A stretch of DNA of 64,000 nt from positions 60,186 to 124,185 of the forward strand of contig CANQGM010000006.1 of the NCBI GenBank assembly GCA_947623205.1, in the 5' to 3' direction. Within the stretch, counting starts at the first letter, position 1, and each line of letters begins with the position of its first letter. The DNA is from an uncultured Clostridia bacterium. Lineage in GTDB: Bacteria; Bacillota; Clostridia; Oscillospirales; Acutalibacteraceae. The position numbers and the translations under genes are program-made. Shown here piece by piece: positions 28,906-37,497 of the stretch. The notes below the pieces were generated by a model. The model had not been told where the DNA came from, made no database searches, and saw only the letters and a program-made list of their open reading frames with translations.

Positions 28906-29029
28906 AATATAGATAAAGAGAATATTATGAAACTGTTAACTAATAATCGTTTAATCGTTGAATAATTATAAGGCCGATATATAAGTGAATTTATACAAGT
29001 GATTGATTTTTTATTATACCTCCTCCCTC

Positions 29030-29059
29030 AACTATACAAAATATTCATTTTGTATAGTT
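29030..29059. repeat. Perfect 13-bp inverted repeat upstream of the recombinase gene
   Basis: AACTATACAAAAT (29030-29042) and ATTTTGTATAGTT (29047-29059) are separated by four bases. There is no adjacent U run, so it is not an obvious terminator. It could be an operator or a recombinase-type site with inverted arms. Confidence 0.8.
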
Positions 29060-29120
29060 ACTAATATAAATTTAAGTCCCCCTATTTTCACATAATAATT
29101 TTAATTTTGGTGATGTAATT

Positions 29121-30110
29121 ATGGCTGTATCCTTTCGTGACGAGGCTCCGCAGATAATTAAAGAATATTTGTATTATCTTCAAACAATTAAAGGCAAATC
29201 AAAAAAAACAGTTGATGAATATTATATTGACCTAAGAACTTTTTTTAAATATATTAAGCTCAGCCGCGGCATGGTTTCAAATAAAGTTGATTTTAATGAA
29301 ATTAAAATCGATGATGTAACTCTTGAGCTTGTAAAGTCAGTTACGCTGAATGACGCCTATGAGTTTATGGACTACTTAATGCGTGAACGTAATAATCAGA
29401 ATGCCGCACGAGCCAGAAAATGTTCAACGCTTAAGGGTTACTTTAATTTTCTTTACACTAAAAAGCATTTAATTGACAGCAACCCTGTTGCCGAACTTGA
29501 AATGCCTAAAAAGAAAAAAGCCTTGCCCAAATATTTGACTCTTGAACAAAGCCTTGAATTACTTAATGCCGTAGACGGTCCGAACAAACAGCGCGACTAC
29601 TGTATTATTACTCTGTTTTTAAATTGCGGTTTGCGTGTTTCTGAAATGGCAGGACTTAACTTCAGCGATATTCGCAATGACAATACAATGAGAGTTGTCG
29701 GCAAAGGCAACAAGGAACGTGTTATTTATCTAAATTCTGCCTGTATTAATGCCATAAATGAATATAAAAAGGTTCGTCCCGTTGACGATGTAAAAGATAA
29801 AAACGCCCTTTTTATCAGCCGGAATCACCAGCGATTGTCTGTAAAAACAATTCAGGCTATGGTTTATAAATATCTTGAAAAAATAGGTTTAAATGCTCAG
29901 GGTTACTCCTGTCATAAGCTTCGTCATACTGCAGCCACGCTTATGTATCAGCACGGCGGAGTTGATGTAAGAGTTTTAAAAGAAGTTCTTGGTCATGAAA
30001 ACCTCGGCACTACCGAAATATATACTCATTTAAGTTCCAATCAGTTAAAGAACGCGGCTGATTCTAATCCGCTTGCAAAGGTTAAACAAAAGAAAAATCC
30101 AGATGAATAA
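29121..30110 (+). CDS. xerD: Xer-type tyrosine recombinase
   Basis: This enzyme catalyses site-specific recombination through a 3'-phosphotyrosine. The N-terminal SAM-like core-binding domain spans about residues 10-120. The catalytic domain has R172 (CGLRVSEM), the lysine of GKGNKER, H265 and R268 (HKLRH), the histidine of LGHENLGT and the nucleophile Y301 (IYTHL). All residues are present, so it should be active. The 329-residue length is slightly longer than XerC/XerD. It is probably the chromosome-dimer recombinase; XerC and XerD cannot be distinguished, and no phage genes flank it. Confidence 0.88.
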   Translation: MAVSFRDEAPQIIKEYLYYLQTIKGKSKKTVDEYYIDLRTFFKYIKLSRGMVSNKVDFNEIKIDDVTLELVKSVTLNDAYEFMDYLMRERNNQNAARARKCSTLKGYFNFLYTKKHLIDSNPVAELEMPKKKKALPKYLTLEQSLELLNAVDGPNKQRDYCIITLFLNCGLRVSEMAGLNFSDIRNDNTMRVVGKGNKERVIYLNSACINAINEYKKVRPVDDVKDKNALFISRNHQRLSVKTIQAMVYKYLEKIGLNAQGYSCHKLRHTAATLMYQHGGVDVRVLKEVLGHENLGTTEIYTHLSSNQLKNAADSNPLAKVKQKKNPDE

Positions 30111-30147
30111 AAATGTGGGATAACATAATTTGTTATCCCACATTTTC
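30111..30147. terminator. Bidirectional terminator, recombinase gene / convergent gene
   Basis: AAAATGTGGGATAACA and TGTTATCCCACATTTT form a 16-bp stem with U runs on both strands. The stop codon of the minus-strand gene (30133-30135) lies inside the hairpin. Confidence 0.92.
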
Positions 30148-30828
30148 TATTCCGCCTATGTCAGTCAAAGGAAGCCCGGGGCATATAATGTCAATTATAA
30201 CATTATGCTTTTCGCAGAAATCTTTTATTTTTAAATAATCGGGATGTTCTTTAACATTGCCGAAAAATACTATTTTATTACCGGAAATTCTTCCGCTTGC
30301 TCCGCCAATAAAGCCGTAATCAAAACCGTCTAAAATTATATTGCCCGAATTTATTTTGAGCACATCTACCCCATTATCTTTTAAAGCCTTTTCAATTGTT
30401 TTGTCGGCGGTTATTGCCGCATTTTCAGAAACCACCGCTGTTGAACATCTGCAATATCCCTGATTAACATTAATCATTCGTATATTATTTTTAATGCAAT
30501 AATGCTTTAATGCCGGGTCAATTGCAGAAAGTTTTCCGTATAAAGTATTTTTTAAATATAAAAAATTCATAAGTATGTTTTTGGGATACTTTTCCCCTGC
30601 ACTGTTCTTGCATATAATAATATTTTTATTATTTAGTTTGTTTTTAAGTTCGCAGCACTCTTGTAAAATAAAAATGTCATTATTTATATTTAAAATTTGT
30701 ATATCCGCGTGTTTTTGTTCGGGCAGTGCAAATTTTTCAATACATTCCGACGGTATAATTCCGTGTCCCTGTCTTATAAGTTCCCGCATAAACTGTGGGT
30801 ATTTGTCAGACATTACAAATGTACTCAT
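30133..30828 (-). CDS. Conserved hypothetical protein, DUF6873-like (GME-fold candidate)
   Basis: A 231-residue cytoplasmic protein. The pattern NQGYCRCSTAVVSENAAITAD, then INSGNIILDGFDYGFIGG, suggests the guanidine-modifying-enzyme (amidinotransferase-like) fold that I associate with DUF6873 proteins of Clostridia. This is recognition from memory and no activity is known. The ATG at 30828 overlaps the radA stop (ATGA), so it is coupled to radA; a TTG at 30834 is the alternative start. Confidence 0.65.
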   Translation of the reverse strand: MSTFVMSDKYPQFMRELIRQGHGIIPSECIEKFALPEQKHADIQILNINNDIFILQECCELKNKLNNKNIIICKNSAGEKYPKNILMNFLYLKNTLYGKLSAIDPALKHYCIKNNIRMINVNQGYCRCSTAVVSENAAITADKTIEKALKDNGVDVLKINSGNIILDGFDYGFIGGASGRISGNKIVFFGNVKEHPDYLKIKDFCEKHNVIIDIICPGLPLTDIGGIENVG

Positions 30829-32192
30829 ACGCAAATAGCCTCGAATGCGTCGCGTATATTTTTTACACCGATTAGCTGCGCATCGTCACAATTAACTCCT
30901 TTTAAGTTGTGATAAGGTAAAATTATCTTATTAAATCCAAGCATTACCGCTTCGTTAATTCGCATTTGCGCCTGTGAAACAGCCCTTATCTCCCCTGCCA
31001 GACCTATTTCTCCAAATACAACGGCTTTTTCGTCAATCGGAGTGTCCTTTAAGCTGCTTATAAGCGCCATTGCTATTGAAAGGTCAATTGCGGGTTCGTC
31101 AACCCTTAAACCTCCGACAATATTTATATATGTATCACTGTTTGAAAAGAAATATCCTGCACGCTTTTCCAACACCGCAAGCAAAAGCGATAATCTGTTG
31201 TAGTCAAACCCTGTTGCCATTCTTCGCGGATTGCCGTAGCCGCTCTGCGTGGCAAGTCCCTGTGTTTCTGCTAAAATAGGTCTGGAACCCTCAACAGTGC
31301 AGGTAACGCAGGTTCCAGAAACATTTTTAGGTCTGCCCGAAAGAAGCATTACAGACGGATTTTCAACCTCGCACAGTCCCTTATCAGTCATTTCAAATAC
31401 GCCTATTTCATTAGTTGAGCCGTATCTGTTTTTGACTGCACGCAAAATACGGCAGCTCATTTGTTTGTCGCCTTCAAAGTGAAGAACCGTATCTACAATA
31501 TGTTCAAGAACTTTCGGACCCGCGATTGAGCCTTCTTTATTGACATGACCTATAATAAACATAGGTATATCGCATCCTTTGGCGGTGCGCATTAGCATAT
31601 TTGTACATTCACGCACCTGCGTAACGCTGCCCGGTGATGAATTTAGCTCAGTTAAATTCATTGTCTGAATTGAATCAATCATTACAAGGTCGGGTTTAAC
31701 AGACTTAATTTGTTCGCATACTATTTCTACGTCGGTTTCGGTCATTACAAAAAGGTTAGGCGAATTAACGCCAAGTCTTAACGCTCTGAGTTTAAGCTGA
31801 CGTTTTGATTCCTCTCCGGAAATATACAATATTTTAAGCGTGCTGCCCATAAACTGGCATATTTGCATAAGTACGGTCGATTTTCCAATGCCGGGATCGC
31901 CGCCAAGCAAAATGAGACTTCCCTTTACTATTCCGCCTCCCAATACCCTGTTAAGCTCTTTGTTGCCCGTGTCATATCGGTGTTCGTTTTCAGTAGAAAT
32001 TTCCTCAATTGATTCAGGTTTGGAATATTCCGAAAATGAGCGTGTTTTAACTGAAACAGAAGATTTTACAGCGTCTTTTATCTCTTCGTTCATTGTGTTC
32101 CACTCTCCGCAGGAGGGACATTTTCCGTACCATTTAGGCGACTCATATCCGCACTGCGAGCAAATATAAACACTTTTAATTTTAGATGCCAT
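30825..32192 (-). CDS. radA: DNA repair protein RadA (Sms)
   Basis: RadA promotes branch migration in homologous recombination. The 455-residue protein has the N-terminal zinc finger CSQCGYESPKWYGKCPSCGEW, the RecA-like ATPase with Walker A GGDPGIGKST, the RadA-specific KNRYGSTNE motif and the C-terminal Lon-like domain. It lies 11 nt after cwlD and is coupled to the DUF6873-like gene. Confidence 0.97.
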   Translation of the reverse strand: MASKIKSVYICSQCGYESPKWYGKCPSCGEWNTMNEEIKDAVKSSVSVKTRSFSEYSKPESIEEISTENEHRYDTGNKELNRVLGGGIVKGSLILLGGDPGIGKSTVLMQICQFMGSTLKILYISGEESKRQLKLRALRLGVNSPNLFVMTETDVEIVCEQIKSVKPDLVMIDSIQTMNLTELNSSPGSVTQVRECTNMLMRTAKGCDIPMFIIGHVNKEGSIAGPKVLEHIVDTVLHFEGDKQMSCRILRAVKNRYGSTNEIGVFEMTDKGLCEVENPSVMLLSGRPKNVSGTCVTCTVEGSRPILAETQGLATQSGYGNPRRMATGFDYNRLSLLLAVLEKRAGYFFSNSDTYINIVGGLRVDEPAIDLSIAMALISSLKDTPIDEKAVVFGEIGLAGEIRAVSQAQMRINEAVMLGFNKIILPYHNLKGVNCDDAQLIGVKNIRDAFEAICV

Positions 32193-32203
32193 TTTTTCAC
32201 TTC

Positions 32204-32920
32204 CTAATAGTTTGCATTATAAAAATTTAAAAAACCGAATGTTATTGCATAAGACATTTGTTTTTGATATGACTCCGTAAGTAATTTTGCACATTCATCG
32301 GGATTTGAAATAAATCCGCATTCAACAATTACGGCAGGAATTTTAGCATTCTTTAGTAAATATATGCTTTTATCGGCTTTTTTACATTCTCTGGTATTTT
32401 CCGGCTGTAAAAGTGATGTTACCGAATATTTAATACTTTCAGCAAGAGCGCTGCTGTTTGGTGTGTTAGGAGAATAAAATATCTGCGTTCCGTAATATTT
32501 GCTCTCGGTAAACTTGTTTTGATGTATGCTGATTACTATATTATTATCATCAGAATTGAATAGTGCAAGCCGATTTTTCATATCAGAAACTTTTCGTGCG
32601 CGTATGGTATCGCCATTTGATGTAAGCGAAACGTCATTTGTTCTTGTCTGACATACATCAAAGCCTAAAAAGTAAAATAAATCTGCGGTATATTTTGATA
32701 TTATCAGGTTTAAATCCTTTTCCAGCACTCCGCTGTCGTTTACAGCTCCGCCGTCTTCACCCCCATGCCCCGCGTCAATTATAACAGAAGGCATTGTAGA
32801 TTTAATATTATTTGACGAAGTATTTAATTGCAGTTTATAAAATGCCGAACACATAAGAACGGCAAACGCAGAAATCATTATTATGCAAATGACAGAAAAT
32901 ATTATTTTTTTCTTAAACAC
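32204..32920 (-). CDS. cwlD: N-acetylmuramoyl-L-alanine amidase CwlD-type
   Basis: CwlD removes peptide side chains from spore-cortex peptidoglycan so that muramic-delta-lactam, needed for germination, can form. The 238-residue protein has an N-terminal membrane helix or signal anchor (about residues 5-28). The amidase_3 zinc motifs are IIDAGHGGEDGGA, the histidine of SIHQNKF and the glutamate of VECGFISN. The start is GTG (32918-32920) with GGAGGTG upstream. A minus-strand TTGCAT/TATAAT-like pair lies in the AT-rich stretch above it. CwlD specifically, rather than another amidase_3, is inferred from size and from spore genes elsewhere in the window. Confidence 0.88.
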   Translation of the reverse strand: MFKKKIIFSVICIIMISAFAVLMCSAFYKLQLNTSSNNIKSTMPSVIIDAGHGGEDGGAVNDSGVLEKDLNLIISKYTADLFYFLGFDVCQTRTNDVSLTSNGDTIRARKVSDMKNRLALFNSDDNNIVISIHQNKFTESKYYGTQIFYSPNTPNSSALAESIKYSVTSLLQPENTRECKKADKSIYLLKNAKIPAVIVECGFISNPDECAKLLTESYQKQMSYAITFGFLNFYNANY

Positions 32921-33024
32921 ACAAACACCTCCAAAGAAAAATATGCAAAAGATGTTATGTGTTATTACTCAATAATTATATCATATAAAATAATATTTTA
33001 AAAGAATAAAAATTTTTATATCTG

Positions 33025-35700
33025 CTAACGGGCTAAAAGACCGTACTTTGTTTTTATTCTGTCCAGTTTTTCAAGCATGGGTTCAGCTCCGAAATAAAGA
33101 AAAACTGCGGTTGCAAGTCCGTGAATAATATCCATGGGAAATCCTGAAATATAAAAAGAAAGAATAGTTGAAAAATTCATTTGAACGTGTGCGGTCAGTG
33201 CCGATGAAAAATTTGTAATGCCGCCGTATATTAAAATTGCAGATACAAAGCCAAAAACACATAAAGAGAATCGGTCGCGGCATAGCAGTCCTTTTTTAAA
33301 CAAAATTCCGGCCAAAAATCCTATAATGCCCATTGCAAACATTTGCCACGGCGTCCACGGCCCCTGCTGAAATATTATATTTGACGCAAGCATTGTTACA
33401 GCACCTGTAAGAAAGCCTGTTTCACCGCCGAAAGCGACGCCCGAAACAATTACCACAGCCATAATAGGTTTAAACTGAGGCAGCATATAAAATACTGCTC
33501 TTGCCGCAATTGCAAGAGCGCACAGCACCGCAATAATCACAAGTTCTCTCGCCTGCGGTTTTCTGCCCTCAAAAACAAGAAAGAACGGCGCCATACATTC
33601 AAACATTACAAGTAATGAAATAAATAGGTATTTTTGGTCTTTTAAATATGTAACTCCTACTAAAACCGTAATCGGTATCGCAATTAATATCATTATTGCC
33701 GCCGCAACGGTTCGTTTGGGAATTTTTCTGTTTATTTTGTCGTTTCTAACCTCATAAATCGGACGTTTTGATTTTGAGCCAAATGACACCATAAGCAATA
33801 TTAAAGGAACAGTAATTAAAACAAACTTTATCCAAATAGGAAATTTACTCTCATTTAAAAAAACATCATATTTAAGATTAATAGCCAACCCAAAGATCAG
33901 CATACATACTGAAAATATTCCGAGTATTTTTTTCCATAACGGATGTTTTAACCTTTTATTTGATTTTTTGTCATAAGTATTTTTGACTTTTGATGTATCA
34001 TCATAAAGCACATTACCGTTAATCGGTCTGACGGTATTCATTTTACCGGTGCAGGCATAAATAACATCGTCCGGGATTACCGCGTCGGGTATTATATTTC
34101 GGGACATTCTGTTTGCCGAAGTAACATAAAAGCTGTTTGAAGCAAAAAAAGCTCTCGGCGTACCCTGCGACACAATTTCACCGTTAAAAAACAATAAACA
34201 TCGGTGAGAATATTTTGCACAAAACTCAATATCATGACTTATCATAAGAACGGTAACGCCGCTTTGCAAAAGACTTTGAATAATATCGGCAAATATTATT
34301 TTAAATTCGTTGTCAACACCTTTTGTAGGCTCATCAAGCAACAAAATTTTAGGACGAAGTAACAGAATTTTTGCAAGTGCCGCACGCTGTTGTTCTCCTC
34401 CCGACAGGTCATATGGATGTCTTGAGCAAAGGTGTTCCAATCTGCACAATGATACTGCCGCATCAATACGTTTTGATTTTTCGTATTTATCAATTTTTCT
34501 GCCGTCAAATACTTCCTGCAAATCTTCTAAGACGGTCTTTTTTACAAACAGTGTTTGTGGATTTTGCGGCAGTGTTGCCGTTATTGGTCCATTCAAAGTT
34601 TTCAGTTTATTTATTTCGGTACCAAAAATTTTAACAATTCCTCTGTAAGGCTTATTAATACCGTTTATAAGCGAAAGCATTGTTGATTTTCCTGTTCCAT
34701 TGCCGCCTAAAATCGTTATAAATTCTCCTTCATATGCCTTTATCGAGAGACCTTTTATTATGTCCGGAGACGTTTTTTCATATCTGAACCAAACATCATC
34801 AAGCGATATGCTTAAATTATTTGAATGTTCGGGAATAATCTCTGGGTATAATCTTTGCATTTTATGCGACTTTGCATAATTTTCGAGCCAGTTTTTGCCT
34901 TCGGCAACCGTTACGGGACAGCTGCCGTTCGTATTATCGACCGCCTCCCATATTTTCATTTGAGCCGGCATTGACAAAAAGATTTTGCTGTTGATTTTTT
35001 TCAGATTTTTACCTGTATTTTCCGGTGTATCAAAAGAAACTGTTTTTCCGTTATCTATTACAAGTACGCGGCTGCTTAAAGGCAGTATTTCGTCAAGCCT
35101 GTGTTCGGTTATTATTACGGTAGTTCCTATCTCACGGTTAATTTTTGAAATACACGCCAAAAAGTCAGCCGCCGCAATTGGGTCAAGCTGACTTGTAGGT
35201 TCGTCAAGTATAAGAACAGACGGCTGCATAGCCATAATTGAAGCAAGACAAAGTATTTGCTTCTGTCCTCCTGAAAGCTCAGTTACACTTTTATCAAACC
35301 AACTTTGAATGCCGAAAAAGCTTGCGGTTTCCGCAACCCGTTTTCTTATTGTCGCATTATCATAACCGAGACTTTCAAGTCCGAATGCAAGCTCATGCCA
35401 TACCTTATCCGTTACAATCTGATTATCCGGAGACTGAAGCACATAGCCGATTTTCTGACTTTGTTCACGCAGTGACATGGATTCAATCGGTTTATTTTCA
35501 AAAAAAATATCGCCCGTTTTAATTCCGTGCGGCGCAAGCAAAGGCTTTAAATGGCGCAAAAGCGTACTTTTTCCGCAGCCTGAGGGTCCGCAAAGCGTAA
35601 TAAATTCCCCGTTTTGTACTGTAAAGCTTATGTTTTTAAGCACATCTTCGTCTGTTTCAGGATAACGAAATGTCAGATCCTTGACCGCAAACGCTTCCAA
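33025..35700 (-). CDS. ECF transporter: fused ATPases A1-A2 and S component (predicted corrinoid importer)
   Basis: An 891-residue fusion. The first ABC ATPase (about 1-230) has GPSGCGKST, ELSGGQKQ and ILDEPTSQLDP; the second (about 290-520) has GGNGTGKST, DLSGGEQQRA and LLDEPTKGVD. Both look active. Four membrane helices (about 595-690) follow. The C-terminal part (about 700-885) resembles an ECF S component, with ELVIIAVLCALAIAARA, VSGVAFGGETGFLTGA and WTPWQMFAMGIIGFLAG. ECF modules import vitamins. The B12 riboswitch upstream and the neighbouring transcobalamin-like proteins point to cobalamin or a corrinoid. The start is TTG with AAGGAGG upstream, overlapping ecfT by 28 nt. Substrate is inferred. 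Confidence 0.88.
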   Translation of the reverse strand: MEAFAVKDLTFRYPETDEDVLKNISFTVQNGEFITLCGPSGCGKSTLLRHLKPLLAPHGIKTGDIFFENKPIESMSLREQSQKIGYVLQSPDNQIVTDKVWHELAFGLESLGYDNATIRKRVAETASFFGIQSWFDKSVTELSGGQKQILCLASIMAMQPSVLILDEPTSQLDPIAAADFLACISKINREIGTTVIITEHRLDEILPLSSRVLVIDNGKTVSFDTPENTGKNLKKINSKIFLSMPAQMKIWEAVDNTNGSCPVTVAEGKNWLENYAKSHKMQRLYPEIIPEHSNNLSISLDDVWFRYEKTSPDIIKGLSIKAYEGEFITILGGNGTGKSTMLSLINGINKPYRGIVKIFGTEINKLKTLNGPITATLPQNPQTLFVKKTVLEDLQEVFDGRKIDKYEKSKRIDAAVSLCRLEHLCSRHPYDLSGGEQQRAALAKILLLRPKILLLDEPTKGVDNEFKIIFADIIQSLLQSGVTVLMISHDIEFCAKYSHRCLLFFNGEIVSQGTPRAFFASNSFYVTSANRMSRNIIPDAVIPDDVIYACTGKMNTVRPINGNVLYDDTSKVKNTYDKKSNKRLKHPLWKKILGIFSVCMLIFGLAINLKYDVFLNESKFPIWIKFVLITVPLILLMVSFGSKSKRPIYEVRNDKINRKIPKRTVAAAIMILIAIPITVLVGVTYLKDQKYLFISLLVMFECMAPFFLVFEGRKPQARELVIIAVLCALAIAARAVFYMLPQFKPIMAVVIVSGVAFGGETGFLTGAVTMLASNIIFQQGPWTPWQMFAMGIIGFLAGILFKKGLLCRDRFSLCVFGFVSAILIYGGITNFSSALTAHVQMNFSTILSFYISGFPMDIIHGLATAVFLYFGAEPMLEKLDRIKTKYGLLAR

Positions 35701-36563
35701 TTTATGTCCTCCTTAATGTTAATCACCATTGGCAAAAGCATTAATACAGCATATGAAATATATGATAAAATTGAATATACGTTTATCGTTCCACCGTTTA
35801 TGGCAGGAAAGTAACTGTATTTAAGACATCCTGAAATTGCCGAAATGATAACTGTAAATCCCAATATAAATACTGCCGCAAGAAAAAATGCGTCACGGCT
35901 TTTAAAACTATAAATTGAAAACGCGGTTCTTTTTTTAAGCCCGTGTCCCCTGCTTTTCATAGAATCGGCTGTCTCCACCGCGTTTTCCATTGACCAGGTT
36001 AACATAATTGAAATAATTTTAACGGCATTTTTAATCCGCAACGGCAAAGTGCCGTCTGAAATATCACGGCCGATACATTTTTGAGCGTCGCGTACATTTT
36101 TAAATTGTGAAGAAAACTTTGGTATGAATCTGAGCGCCATTGACAAAACAAGACTAAGCGACGGAATTATTCTGCCAAACAAATAAACAAATTTGTCTGA
36201 CGTCATTATTGTATTAAAGGATGAAAACCAAAGAATAACAGCCGCCATCATTATTGCCGATGCAATTCCGTAGATAATAGATTCAAGAGTAACGGGATTG
36301 CCGGATGACAAATAAGTAAGAATTGTTGCACCCTCATGGTTAAATATGGGATTAACAGCTGCAATCAGCAAAATCATTGGTAAAACATAAACCAAGCTCA
36401 ATTTTACTGCTCTTTGTCCGTTTAAATAAAGAGCATTTATAAGAGAGCAAATAAAAGAGAGCAAAAGGCACACAGGGTCCATTAAAAACATAGATAATGT
36501 AATAACAAACGCAAAGAAAGAAAAATTTACAATCGGATGCATTTGTGAAAAAGAGTTTTGCAT
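35673..36563 (-). CDS. ecfT: ECF transporter transmembrane subunit EcfT
   Basis: EcfT couples ATP hydrolysis by the two ATPases to toppling of the S component. The 296-residue protein has five to six membrane helices and long cytoplasmic coupling helices. It carries the typical SMKSRGHG motif (consensus S-M-x-A-R-G) and a second coupling-helix segment near ALRFIPKFSSQFKN. AAAGGAG precedes the ATG. Its 3' end overlaps the A1-A2-S gene, and it lies 15 nt after the anchored DUF4430 gene. This is a dedicated (group I-type) ECF arrangement. Confidence 0.92.
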   Translation of the reverse strand: MQNSFSQMHPIVNFSFFAFVITLSMFLMDPVCLLLSFICSLINALYLNGQRAVKLSLVYVLPMILLIAAVNPIFNHEGATILTYLSSGNPVTLESIIYGIASAIMMAAVILWFSSFNTIMTSDKFVYLFGRIIPSLSLVLSMALRFIPKFSSQFKNVRDAQKCIGRDISDGTLPLRIKNAVKIISIMLTWSMENAVETADSMKSRGHGLKKRTAFSIYSFKSRDAFFLAAVFILGFTVIISAISGCLKYSYFPAINGGTINVYSILSYISYAVLMLLPMVINIKEDINWKRLRSRI

Positions 36564-36578
36564 ATTTGCTCCTTTCCC

Positions 36579-37466
36579 CTATTGCCCTGATGCATATCCG
36601 CCGCCGATATCATAGCCTGAATCACAGGTATATTTCCATTCAATAATATCATTTTTTTTAACTGCATAACGTGAGCAGCCGTAATTTGGAAAATAATTAT
36701 TTACACAATACTTCCAGCCGGAACGGTCTCCGCAGTCAAATTCATAAATATTGTTAATTCCTTCAATGTATGCTGAATCGTAAACAGGGGTCCAAGATGA
36801 TTCCATATGTATTGATTTTTCTCTGCATACTTTTTGCAAAATATCAAAAGCCGATTCGCCTTCATTAAAAGTTACCTTTTCGGGCTTTAAAATCCAGCCG
36901 TTTTTTGGTACAATACCTTTTTTATCGGAATCAAGCATTGACATATTATCAATTATCGTTCCGCAATTTATTGAAACGGTACATGTAAGTTTACTATTAT
37001 CCTGCTGTTTTTGCGGCTCAGCAGGCTTTGATTTTTCATTTGAAACGGAATCCTGCCGCGTTTTAGAAGAAGTTTCAAAGTTTGTTGCAGTTTTTTTCTG
37101 AGATGACTTATCAGCCTGCTGCTGCGTCTGATTTTTGTTTTGCTGCGATGAAGAATCACTTGTTTTTTGCTGAGAAACAACTGTTGAATTTTGAGTTTTA
37201 TCTGTTGTATTTTCAGATTTTGATATTAAAGATTCTTTCGTTTCTGCCTCAGATATTTGAGAACTGCCATTAACAGCTTTTTCATCGCCGGCATTTGATA
37301 CTGTTTCACTTTTAATTGTTTGAGATACGGCGGCATTGCCGGAATACGTAGTTTTGGGCGAAGAATCTGTTAAACGTCCCCCTAAACAAAATGCCGCAAT
37401 AAGTACAGCAACAGCAAAAAAAGCGGAAATAATTTTTAGTTTGTGTTCTTTTAAAAAATTATACAT
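36579..37466 (-). CDS. Membrane-anchored DUF4430 (transcobalamin C-terminal-like) protein
   Basis: A 295-residue protein: short cytoplasmic tail, one membrane helix (about 10-30), a long Ser/Thr/Gln/Lys-rich low-complexity spacer (about 40-160), and a C-terminal DUF4430-type domain (about 165-285). The domain has FNEGESAFDILQKVC, GINNIYEFDCGDRSGWKYCVN and KKNDIIEWKYTCDSG. In animals this fold forms the beta domain that closes over B12 in intrinsic factor and transcobalamin (InterPro: transcobalamin-like, C-terminal). Here it would stand off the membrane beside the ECF importer and could pass ligand to it; that role is inferred from context. Confidence 0.85.
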   Translation of the reverse strand: MYNFLKEHKLKIISAFFAVAVLIAAFCLGGRLTDSSPKTTYSGNAAVSQTIKSETVSNAGDEKAVNGSSQISEAETKESLISKSENTTDKTQNSTVVSQQKTSDSSSQQNKNQTQQQADKSSQKKTATNFETSSKTRQDSVSNEKSKPAEPQKQQDNSKLTCTVSINCGTIIDNMSMLDSDKKGIVPKNGWILKPEKVTFNEGESAFDILQKVCREKSIHMESSWTPVYDSAYIEGINNIYEFDCGDRSGWKYCVNNYFPNYGCSRYAVKKNDIIEWKYTCDSGYDIGGGYASGQ

Positions 37467-37497
37467 AAAAATTCCCTGCTCAAAACATTTCAGAAAT

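Noticed and set aside
29121..30110. Phage or island integrase
   Set aside because: No phage, excisionase or attachment-site genes flank it, and its size and position among housekeeping genes fit a Xer-type recombinase.
37082..37273. Plus-strand ORF opposite the low-complexity spacer of the anchored DUF4430 protein
   Set aside because: Antisense of a Gln/Ser/Lys-rich linker gives a Phe/Leu-rich shadow; no start signal.
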